Positions 1-5,560 of a stretch of DNA of 6,489 bases are shown piece by piece. The stretch's first letter is position 1, and each line of letters opens with the position of its first letter. The DNA comes from an uncultured Chlorobiaceae bacterium. GTDB taxonomy: Bacteria; Bacteroidota; Chlorobiia; Chlorobiales; Chlorobiaceae. Both the position numbers and the translations under genes were made by a program. The notes under the pieces were generated by a model. That model searched no databases, was not told the origin of the DNA, and worked only from the letters and a program-made list of their open reading frames with translations. The DNA is taken from the NCBI GenBank assembly GCA_903874585.1, contig CAIQSY010000093.1, positions 1 through 6,489 on the forward strand, given 5' to 3'.

Positions 1-4
1 TTTG

Positions 5-28
5 TGAAACTAACCCTGAAACTAACCC
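5..28. repeat. Two-copy 12-bp tandem repeat at left window edge
   Basis: The 12-mer TGAAACTAACCC occurs twice head to tail, at 5-16 and 17-28, with no mismatch. Because 12 is a multiple of three, the duplication keeps reading frames. Plus-strand frame 1 is open from the window edge to a TAA at 43-45 and would read as a peptide ending KLTLKLTLIESK. This could be the tail of a gene entering from the left and converging on batB, but 14 codons are too few to claim a gene. The rest of 1-110 holds no convincing terminator hairpin and no recognisable start of a further bat gene on the minus strand. Confidence 0.6.
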
Positions 29-110
29 TTATTGAGAGCAAATAATGTAACAAATTTTTTAGCAAGAAAAGTTCATGCGTGATGGAGGGACAAGAACATG
101 ATATGGGTGA

Positions 111-1127
111 TTATTGCACACGGGCAGCGCTTTTAACCACCAGCATTTCAGCAAGCAGCAACAGAAACGCTGCAAGTACAAAATAGTGTGCAACTGGTTC
201 GCGCTCGGCAGGCTCCATAACCCAGCGGGAGGCTGCCGCTGTACGATTAATGGCATCAGCCACCTCTTGAGCCGCTGTATGTTCCGCGCGACTGCGAAAA
301 TATGCCCCGCCGGCATCACGCGCCAGCGACTGCAATGTCTCTGCTCTGAAACTGCTCATCACCACACGACCACGCTCATCACGTTTTGGTACACCGCCTT
401 TTGTGGGAATAACGACTGGCTGAGTCCCACCAATTCCTATCACCATAAGAGCAATACCCGCTTTTTTCAATTGTTGAGCTGCTGCACGAACATCGCCAGC
501 GTGGTCTTCACCATCGCTCACAAGCACCACAATTTTTTCACCTTTCACCTCAGCCGCAAGGCGATTTTCAGCTTCTGGATTGAGCAACTCCTCGGCAAGT
601 TGCAGTGCGGGACGAAAAGCTGTTCCCTGCTCCTCAATCAGCTCGGGTGAAGCCATGCCAAGCAATGCATCACATGCCGCCTGATCAGCGGTTAACGGGC
701 ACTGCACCAACGGTGATCCGGCAAAAAGCAGCGTCGCCCGCCGACCGCCACGCACGGCATGGCTGATGCGGATAATCTCCTGCTTCGCCTGACCGAGTCG
801 ATCGGGCGAAACATCTTGCGCTAACATACTTCGTGAAATATCGAGCATAAAAACCATATCGGCGCCATTGCGCAGCACCGGCTTGTTCCCACGGCACAAA
901 CTCGGTCCGGTAAAGGCTATCAGCAACGAAGCAACCGCCAAAAAGATGAGCAGCTTCTTCAGCAAAACCACCCGACGGCGCAAACGTGGCATCATAGCAT
1001 CAGCAACAGATTTTGCAACAAGCAGCTCACGCAAAGCAAATTCGCGCACAAAACCATAGCCAAGCAGAACCATAAGTGGAATCAGCAAAAGCAGATATAC
1101 CGCATGATCAGGCCAAGTAATACACAT
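111..1127 (-). CDS. batB: BatB-like von Willebrand factor A membrane protein
   Basis: This 338-residue protein is a membrane-anchored VWA protein of the aerotolerance-related Bat family. Hydrophobic segments lie at about residues 9-24, 55-72 and 314-331. The VWA domain spans about 88-295 and faces away from the two N-terminal helices, probably into the periplasm. The metal-ion-dependent adhesion site is intact: D96-I-S98-R-S100, T169 in EEQGTAF, and D205 in VSDGED. The name Bat comes from Bacteroides aerotolerance genes; the biochemical role is not established, and binding of a partner protein through the metal site is the usual assumption. The ATG at 1125-1127 is preceded by GGAAAG about 9 nt upstream. 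The gene lies 21 bp downstream of batA on the same strand, so cotranscription is likely. The insert GGTQPVVIPTKGGVPKRD after the sixth strand is typical of BatB and separates it from BatA. The stop is TAA at 111-113. The family call is firm; the exact letter is inferred from order and this insert. Confidence 0.87.
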   Translation of the reverse strand: MCITWPDHAVYLLLLIPLMVLLGYGFVREFALRELLVAKSVADAMMPRLRRRVVLLKKLLIFLAVASLLIAFTGPSLCRGNKPVLRNGADMVFMLDISRSMLAQDVSPDRLGQAKQEIIRISHAVRGGRRATLLFAGSPLVQCPLTADQAACDALLGMASPELIEEQGTAFRPALQLAEELLNPEAENRLAAEVKGEKIVVLVSDGEDHAGDVRAAAQQLKKAGIALMVIGIGGTQPVVIPTKGGVPKRDERGRVVMSSFRAETLQSLARDAGGAYFRSRAEHTAAQEVADAINRTAAASRWVMEPAEREPVAHYFVLAAFLLLLAEMLVVKSAARVQ

Positions 1128-1148
1128 AACACTTTTCTTTCCAACGAT

Positions 1149-2165
1149 TTACGGTATGCGCAACAAGCGCGTATTCGACAGCACAACGTCCAGCAGCAGC
1201 ACAAGAGCGACAAGAACGATGGTGAAAAAAAGCCCGGAACGCTGCTCCATCACCACGCCAGCATGATGCCGTTTCTCCTGCTGATCAATGGTGCGGATGC
1301 TCTTCTCAAGCGCGGCAGCATCATCAACCTTGAAATAATCGCCACCAGTCATTTCAGCAACATGTTGCAACGACTCGGCAGTGTTTGCTGAACTATTTTG
1401 TGCAATGTTACCAATGTCCACAGCGATTTCAGACTGATCATCCACTGTTTTAAAACCGGCGTTGATGGTGTAAATACGAACACCCTCGCGTGCAGCAAGC
1501 GTTGCAGCAGTTGCCGGACCAACCTCGCCCGCATTATTTTCACCATCAGTAATCAAGATAATCACCTTGCGCAACGACTCTGCTGCTTTAAGGCGGTTTA
1601 ACGCAATAAGAATTGCTGAACCAATTGCGGTACCATCATCGTTGATAACCGTTGGCGAAAGATGATCGAGCAACAACGCAAGCACGTTGTGATCGAGCGT
1701 TAAAGGGCACTGGGTGTAGCCCTCGCCCCGAAAAACCACAAGCCCGATTCGGTCGCTGGTGCGGCGCAGCACAAACGTGCGGGCAACCTCACGTGCAGCA
1801 TCGAGGCGGCTTTGACCGGCAACATCACGCTGCTGCATCGACTCCGAAATATCAAGTGCAAGCACCACATCAATGCCTTGCGCCTCCGCTTCGCTCTGAT
1901 GAAACAGCAGACGCGGTTCAGCAAGTGCAACAACCATGAGCAACAGCACCAGCCAGCGCAGCCGGTGCGGCAGCAAACGCACCCATTGCGGTGCCGCAAA
2001 TCCTGAATTTTTCAGGCGTTCTATATCGGGGAAAAATATGGCGGGACCTCCTTGACGCTCACGACGCGCTTTCAGCCGAACGATGATAATGAGCGGCAAC
2101 AAAAGCAGTAACCACCACGGTTGTGCCAGCTCAAGACGCGGTATTGATGAAAGCCATTCAAGCAT
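1149..2165 (-). CDS. batA: BatA-like von Willebrand factor A membrane protein
   Basis: This is a 338-residue membrane VWA protein and the first gene of the bat unit. The N-terminus is hydrophobic after a QPWWLL motif (helix about 17-30). A second helix spans about 68-82 and a C-terminal one about 311-329. The VWA domain runs from about 97 to 295. Its MIDAS residues are complete: D105-I-S107-E-S109, T179 in NDDGTAIG, and D207 in ITDGEN. BatA and BatB are paralogues that usually act together, often with a MoxR-type AAA+ ATPase and a DUF58 protein encoded just upstream. Here the upstream neighbour is the divergent sucC, so batA opens its own unit. The ATG at 2163-2165 has no clear Shine-Dalgarno (upstream TTGACTCTTTTGCTTT), which leaves some doubt about the start. 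The next possible starts would cut into the first membrane helix, so I keep this one. The stop is TAA at 1149-1151. Confidence 0.88.
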   Translation of the reverse strand: MLEWLSSIPRLELAQPWWLLLLLPLIIIVRLKARRERQGGPAIFFPDIERLKNSGFAAPQWVRLLPHRLRWLVLLLMVVALAEPRLLFHQSEAEAQGIDVVLALDISESMQQRDVAGQSRLDAAREVARTFVLRRTSDRIGLVVFRGEGYTQCPLTLDHNVLALLLDHLSPTVINDDGTAIGSAILIALNRLKAAESLRKVIILITDGENNAGEVGPATAATLAAREGVRIYTINAGFKTVDDQSEIAVDIGNIAQNSSANTAESLQHVAEMTGGDYFKVDDAAALEKSIRTIDQQEKRHHAGVVMEQRSGLFFTIVLVALVLLLDVVLSNTRLLRIP

Positions 2166-2208
2166 AAAGCAAAAGAGTCAACAGATAAAGCAAGCTGATA
2201 CCAGATAC

Positions 2209-2237
2209 AGTATGTCAAAAAAATAACCGTCGCACAA
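2209..2237 (-). promoter_or_regulatory. Candidate sigma70-like promoter for batA-batB
   Basis: Reading the minus strand, TTGTGC (2232-2237) is followed after 17 bp by CATACT (2209-2214), a 3/6 and 4/6 match to the bacterial consensus. A start about 7 bp further on would give a leader of some 35-40 nt before batA. A perfect TTGACA also lies on this strand at 2212-2217, but no acceptable -10 stands 16-18 bp after it. This is a weak call by eye. Confidence 0.28.
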
Positions 2238-2307
2238 CCACGCAAAAACATCAACCACTGAGTCACCAAATCTTCTCATTTATTAATCGCGAAATGGCAG
2301 CCTGAGG

Positions 2308-2337
2308 TTGTGCTGTAACCGTAATTTTCGTTATACT
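2308..2337 (+). promoter_or_regulatory. Candidate sigma70-like promoter for sucC
   Basis: TTGTGC (2308-2313) and TATACT (2332-2337, 5/6 match) are separated by 18 bp. Transcription would begin near 2344, leaving a leader of about 69 nt before the sucC ATG at 2413. TATACT is also the -10 proposed for the tRNA-Val gene in this window, which adds a little support. Confidence 0.42.
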
Positions 2338-2342
2338 CTACC

Positions 2343-2383
2343 TTTTGCGCAATCCTTCTGTTCCCCCCGTGATGTGTGCAAAG
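2343..2383 (+). other. Hairpin at the predicted 5' end of the sucC leader
   Basis: TTTGCGCA (2344-2351) can pair with TGTGCAAA (2375-2382), eight pairs including one G-U, extendable by a T-G pair (2343/2383). The loop is 23 nt and contains a run of six C (2363-2368). If transcription starts near 2344, this stem would sit at the extreme 5' end of the mRNA, where hairpins can protect against decay or modulate initiation. No known riboswitch class is recognised. The stem could be chance. Confidence 0.3.
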
Positions 2384-2412
2384 TATCAGTCAGTAACCCA
2401 AGATGAAAAAAT

Positions 2413-3591
2413 ATGAACATTCATGAATATCAAGGTAAGGATATCCTGAGAAAATTCGGGGTTGCCGTGCCAAAAGGAATTGTAGCTCACTCACCTGATG
2501 AAGCAAAACAGGCGGCTGAGCAGCTTTTTGAGGAGACAGGGTCGCCTGTTGTGGTGGTAAAAGCGCAGATTCATGCTGGTGGCAGAGGAAAAGCTGGTGG
2601 AGTTAAACTTGCCAAATCTCCCGAAGAGGCATTTGAAATTGCTTCAGCGATGATTGGCACAACGCTGGTAACGCATCAGACTGGTCCAGAGGGCAAAGAG
2701 GTAAGGCGGTTGCTTGTTGAAGAGGGAATGAATATTGAGAAAGAGTTTTACGTTGGCATAACGCTTGATCGTTCGACCTCGCGCAATGTGCTGATGGTTT
2801 CAACCGAAGGCGGCATGGAGATTGAGAAGGTTGCTGAAGAGACTCCTGAACGTCTTTTGAAGATCCAGATTGATCCGCTTTTTGGTATGCAGGGCTTCCA
2901 GGCTCGCGAAGCCGCATTTTTTCTCGAGCTTGAGGGCGATCAGTTCCGTAACGGCGTTAACTTTATCACTGCTCTCTACAAAGCATACACCGCTATTGAC
3001 GCATCACTTGCAGAGATTAATCCGCTGGTTATCACCAAAGAGGGCAAAGTGCTTGCGCTTGATGCAAAAATCAATTTTGACGACAACGCACTCTACCGCC
3101 ACAAAGATTTTATCGAACTGCGCGATATCCACGAAGAGGATCCATTTGAAGTTGAAGCCTCAAAATCAAACCTCAACTACATCCGCCTTGATGGCAATGT
3201 CGGCTGCATGGTAAATGGTGCAGGACTTGCAATGGGCACCATGGACATGATTCAGCTCGCTGGCGGCAAACCAGCCAACTTTCTCGATGTTGGTGGTACA
3301 GCAAGCCCGCAGACGGTTGAAGAGGGCTTCAAAATTATTATGAGCGATAAAAATGTCCGTGCAATTCTGGTCAACATTTTTGGCGGTATCGTCCGTTGCG
3401 ACCGTGTTGCGGCTGGTATTATTGAAGCTGCTAAAAAGATTGATCTGCACCTGCCGGTGATTGTGCGCCTTGAGGGTACCAATGCACCACTCGCTCAGGA
3501 GATGCTTGATGCTTCAGGCTTAAACCTCATTGCAGCAAAAGGATTACGCGATGCAGCACAGAAAGTACAGGAAGCACTTGCCGTTGCTTGA
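2413..3591 (+). CDS. sucC: Succinyl-CoA synthetase (ADP-forming) beta subunit
   Basis: SucC pairs with the alpha subunit SucD to interconvert succinate, CoA and ATP with succinyl-CoA, ADP and phosphate in the cytoplasm. In green sulfur bacteria the enzyme serves the reductive TCA cycle for CO2 fixation. The 392 residues match the usual family length (E. coli 388). The N-terminal ATP-grasp domain covers about 1-245: MNIHEYQ start, P20 as in the ATP-using E. coli protein, K50, the loop GGRGKAGG (56-63), E201-I-N203 and D217 for nucleotide and Mg binding. The C-terminal CoA-ligase domain follows, with VNGAGLAMGTMD (267-278), ANFLDVGG (288-295), GGIVRCD (324-330) and RLEGTNA (352-358). The phosphorylated histidine lies on SucD, which is not in this window. 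The ATG at 2413 gives the canonical N-terminus despite no clear Shine-Dalgarno (upstream CCCAAGATGAAAAAAT). The stop is TGA. All key residues are present, so it should be functional. Confidence 0.97.
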   Translation: MNIHEYQGKDILRKFGVAVPKGIVAHSPDEAKQAAEQLFEETGSPVVVVKAQIHAGGRGKAGGVKLAKSPEEAFEIASAMIGTTLVTHQTGPEGKEVRRLLVEEGMNIEKEFYVGITLDRSTSRNVLMVSTEGGMEIEKVAEETPERLLKIQIDPLFGMQGFQAREAAFFLELEGDQFRNGVNFITALYKAYTAIDASLAEINPLVITKEGKVLALDAKINFDDNALYRHKDFIELRDIHEEDPFEVEASKSNLNYIRLDGNVGCMVNGAGLAMGTMDMIQLAGGKPANFLDVGGTASPQTVEEGFKIIMSDKNVRAILVNIFGGIVRCDRVAAGIIEAAKKIDLHLPVIVRLEGTNAPLAQEMLDASGLNLIAAKGLRDAAQKVQEALAVA

Positions 3592-3636
3592 GCTTGCCCG
3601 TCGTGCTGAAATGCTCGGCTACACTTTTTAACACAC

Positions 3637-3670
3637 CAACACCTCGCAGAACATTTTTTGCGGGGTGTTG
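3637..3670 (+). terminator. Rho-independent terminator after sucC
   Basis: CAACACCTCGC (3637-3647) pairs with GCGGGGTGTTG (3660-3670), 11 pairs with one internal T-G wobble, around a 12-nt loop that contains six T. It is followed by TATTTTAA. It starts 45 bp after the sucC stop. It ends only 29 bp before the next start codon, so it also sits in the upstream region of the heme protein gene. Confidence 0.75.
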
Positions 3671-3699
3671 TATTTTAATGTCAATCCACCCTGAAACCA

Positions 3700-4131
3700 A
3701 TGAAACCAGTAAAATTATTAGCAAGCGCTGCTCTTCTCTTTGCGGCTATCCAGATCATCCCTTATGGCAGAAGCCACGAAAATCCGCCAACCACAGGCGA
3801 CGCACCATGGGATTCACCCCGAACGCAGGAGCTGTTTAATCGCGCCTGCAAAGATTGCCACTCGAACAACACGGTCTGGCCTTGGTACAGCTCAATTGCG
3901 CCAGTATCGTGGTTGACACAGGTTGATGTTACGATTGGGCGTAAAAAATTTAATGTTTCTGAATGGGGACGCGCTGGTAAAAATGAGGGCGATGAAGCCA
4001 CGGAAACGGTGCGAACAGGCAAAATGCCGATGTTCATCTACCTGCCAGCGCATCCTGAGGCAAAGCTGAACGCCACCGAAAAAGAGGAGCTGATTAAAGG
4101 ATTGGTTGCCACCTTTGGCGACAAAAAGTGA
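3700..4131 (+). CDS. Haem_bd-type c-heme protein, membrane-anchored or exported
   Basis: This 143-residue protein has an N-terminal hydrophobic segment (about residues 5-20) acting as signal peptide or anchor; no clear AXA cleavage motif is visible. One c-type heme site, CKDCH (50-54), has H54 as proximal ligand. The following SNNTVWPWYSSIAPVSWL and later GKMPMFIYLPAHPEAKLN are the two signature stretches of the Haem_bd family (haem-binding domain, PF14376 as I recall). M109 or M111 could be the second heme ligand. Heme attachment implies a periplasmic location. Members are small putative electron carriers with no established partner. The ATG at 3700 has no visible Shine-Dalgarno, and an in-frame TAA at 3676-3678 rules out a longer protein. 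The gene sits between two hairpin terminators on the plus strand, so it is probably monocistronic or read through from sucC. The family call is fairly sure; the function is unknown. Confidence 0.85.
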   Translation: MKPVKLLASAALLFAAIQIIPYGRSHENPPTTGDAPWDSPRTQELFNRACKDCHSNNTVWPWYSSIAPVSWLTQVDVTIGRKKFNVSEWGRAGKNEGDEATETVRTGKMPMFIYLPAHPEAKLNATEKEELIKGLVATFGDKK

Positions 4132-4148
4132 TATGATTGCACCATTGC

Positions 4149-4175
4149 GCTGCCCTGCTGAAATTGCAGGGCAGC
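4149..4175. terminator. Hairpin terminator between convergent genes
   Basis: GCTGCCCTGC (4149-4158) pairs perfectly with GCAGGGCAGC (4166-4175) around the 7-nt loop TGAAATT. It begins 17 bp after the stop of the heme protein gene. The plus-strand side continues TTGGATTTATG, a poor T-tract, and the minus-strand side CGCAATGG has none. The strong GC-rich stem between two genes that converge here suggests it stops or blunts transcription from both sides, mainly the plus-strand one. Confidence 0.65.
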
Positions 4176-4269
4176 TTGGATTTATGATGACACGCAAGTT
4201 AATCCAACGATTGCGCCAATTGTTATATGGCAAAAAAGGTACTGCATGTACAGGTTAACGCTGTTCTCT

Positions 4270-4614
4270 TCATTTGAACATGTCATGCACCTTGTCCACC
4301 AAAAGAACACTCAGCCACATTCGTTGCCGTTTTTTGCGCTGATAAGGAAACGCTTCCTGCAGCGCACAAATCACCAGCAGCATGGCTGATTCGTGCCATC
4401 TGTCCGGATGATTTTCCAGCCACTTGCCCACCACGGCGCACACCTGCCCTTGCGTTGTTCTCTCAGGCGTAGTAAATATCCAGCGGTTACACACATCGCA
4501 CACGCCCGCCACATATCCACGGTAATCGCCAATATTGATATCAACGGCAATTTGACCACTCTCAATTTTTTTGTATTCCCGCCACAACGACACCAAATCG
4601 TAGCCACTTATCAT
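4270..4614 (-). CDS. Rap1a/Tai-like small protein without signal peptide
   Basis: This 114-residue protein resembles the Rap1a/Tai domain, named after immunity proteins against type VI secretion amidases but also widespread in proteins of unknown role. Matching landmarks are SGYDL (3-7), GYVAGVCD (33-40), TTQGQVCAVVGKWLENHP (53-70) and ALQEAFP (84-90). Family members normally carry a signal peptide and cysteines after the SGNDL motif, before GYI, before the P-x-G/T-x-GQ stretch and right after AFP. Here those places hold W11, R32 or nearby, T48 and Y91, while C39, C42, C59 and C83 lie elsewhere. An in-frame TAG at 4618-4620 sits one codon before the ATG, so no signal peptide can be read in frame. 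The C-terminus has a basic, partly hydrophobic tail (91-114). No Shine-Dalgarno is obvious. It lies 51 bp downstream of msrBA on the same strand and may be cotranscribed. No effector gene is next to it, so an immunity role is not supported. Family assignment is by eye. Confidence 0.62.
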   Translation of the reverse strand: MISGYDLVSLWREYKKIESGQIAVDINIGDYRGYVAGVCDVCNRWIFTTPERTTQGQVCAVVGKWLENHPDRWHESAMLLVICALQEAFPYQRKKRQRMWLSVLLVDKVHDMFK

Positions 4615-4665
4615 ACTCTACAGAAAAATATGGGAGAAAATGCGGACTGTTGCTCATTTCCAACT

Positions 4666-5520
4666 TTAAAAACGCTTTTGATAGATGTGGCAATAGGGAT
4701 GATGACCTGTTTTCTTGTAATAATCCTGATGATAATCTTCTGCATTCCAGAAGGTTCCTGCCTTTTCAACGCTTGTAGCGACACGATACCCTTTACGGCG
4801 CAGTTCGTCAAGTAACGCTTCAGCCACCTTTTTCTGCATTTCATCAAGATAAAAAACGGCAGAACGATATTGCGTACCAACATCGGGTCCTTGCCGATTG
4901 ACTTGTGTCGGATCATGAATCTCAAAAAAGAGCTTGGCAAGCGTTTCGTAGTTCACCTGTGCAGGATCAAAATCCACTGCAACCGCTTCAGCGTGTCCTG
5001 TTTTGCCACTGCACACCTGTTTGTAGGTGGGATGATCAACTGAGCCGCCAATATAACCCGATGTGGCAGAAAGTACACCCTTCATGCGACCAAAATGGTA
5101 CTCAACGCCCCAGAAACATCCACCGGCAAAAATTGCGCGCTCTGTTGCTGCCTTTGCCACCGCTTCCGGCACAAAACTGAGCGAGAGCGAGTTGACGCAA
5201 TGGCGAACGTTTTTGGTGGTTAACATCTCCCTGAAAAACACGTGCCCAAGATGAGCGCCACACGTTGCACACACAATCTCCGTGCGCCGTCCATCAGCAT
5301 CGGTTACTTGACGTACTGCGCCATCAATGGCATCGTCGAAGCTGGGCCAGCCAGTACCAGAATCAAATTTAGCGGATGAGTGAAACAGCGGAGCATCGCA
5401 TCGCCGACAGAGATACGTTCCATCTGCATTGTTGAGATAATATTGACCACTGCCCGGTCGTTCAGTGCCTTTATGCACAATCACCCGCTCTTCATCGGGC
5501 GTTAACGGATTGTATTTCAT
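4666..5520 (-). CDS. msrBA: Bifunctional peptide-methionine sulfoxide reductase MsrB-MsrA
   Basis: This 284-residue fusion repairs oxidised methionine in proteins: the N-terminal MsrB domain (about 1-120) reduces the R-sulfoxide and the C-terminal MsrA domain (about 127-284) the S-sulfoxide. MsrB shows its two zinc CxxC pairs (C38/C41, C84/C87), GTGWPSF (55-61) and the catalytic C108 in RHCVNSLSLSF. MsrA shows GCFWG with catalytic C135, GYIGG (155-159), TGHAEAV (174-180), HDPTQVNRQGPDVGTQYRS (202-220) and a likely resolving C277 in HHPYCH. MsrB has T56 where many members have the recycling cysteine, and its only other cysteines are the zinc ligands. There is no signal peptide, so it acts in the cytoplasm. 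AAGGA (5531-5535) stands about 10 nt before the ATG at 5518-5520. The gene is 40 bp downstream of the PAP2 gene and 51 bp upstream of the Rap1a-like gene, all on the same strand. Both domains appear complete. Confidence 0.95.
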   Translation of the reverse strand: MKYNPLTPDEERVIVHKGTERPGSGQYYLNNADGTYLCRRCDAPLFHSSAKFDSGTGWPSFDDAIDGAVRQVTDADGRRTEIVCATCGAHLGHVFFREMLTTKNVRHCVNSLSLSFVPEAVAKAATERAIFAGGCFWGVEYHFGRMKGVLSATSGYIGGSVDHPTYKQVCSGKTGHAEAVAVDFDPAQVNYETLAKLFFEIHDPTQVNRQGPDVGTQYRSAVFYLDEMQKKVAEALLDELRRKGYRVATSVEKAGTFWNAEDYHQDYYKKTGHHPYCHIYQKRF

Positions 5521-5560
5521 TGTATGCTTTTCCTTCGCTCTATGAGGTTAAAAATAGTGT

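Noticed and set aside
114..650. Plus-strand 178-codon open frame opposite batB
   Set aside because: It is the antisense shadow of batB: cysteine- and histidine-rich, no domain pattern, while the minus strand has a complete MIDAS protein.
111..2165. Equal length (338 residues) of BatA and BatB as a sign of recent duplication
   Set aside because: The two proteins differ widely outside the MIDAS motifs, and BatB has its own insert, so they are old paralogues and equal length is coincidence.
2403..2426. Seven-codon upstream frame ATG AAA AAA TAT... overlapping the sucC start
   Set aside because: It has no ribosome-binding site, and short overlapping frames like this arise easily in an A-rich leader.
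4371..4607. Alternative minus-strand frame inside the Rap1a-like gene, and a frame from MSNSPHF upstream
   Set aside because: I considered a frameshifted signal peptide, but neither frame contains a hydrophobic export signal or domain-like sequence, so I do not call the gene broken.
4270..4614. Type VI secretion immunity gene and a neighbouring effector
   Set aside because: No amidase or other toxin-like gene lies beside it, and export features are missing, so the name of the family should not be taken as function.
4905..5254. Plus-strand open frames opposite msrBA
   Set aside because: Proline- and cysteine-rich shadows of the MsrBA coding frame with no recognisable features.
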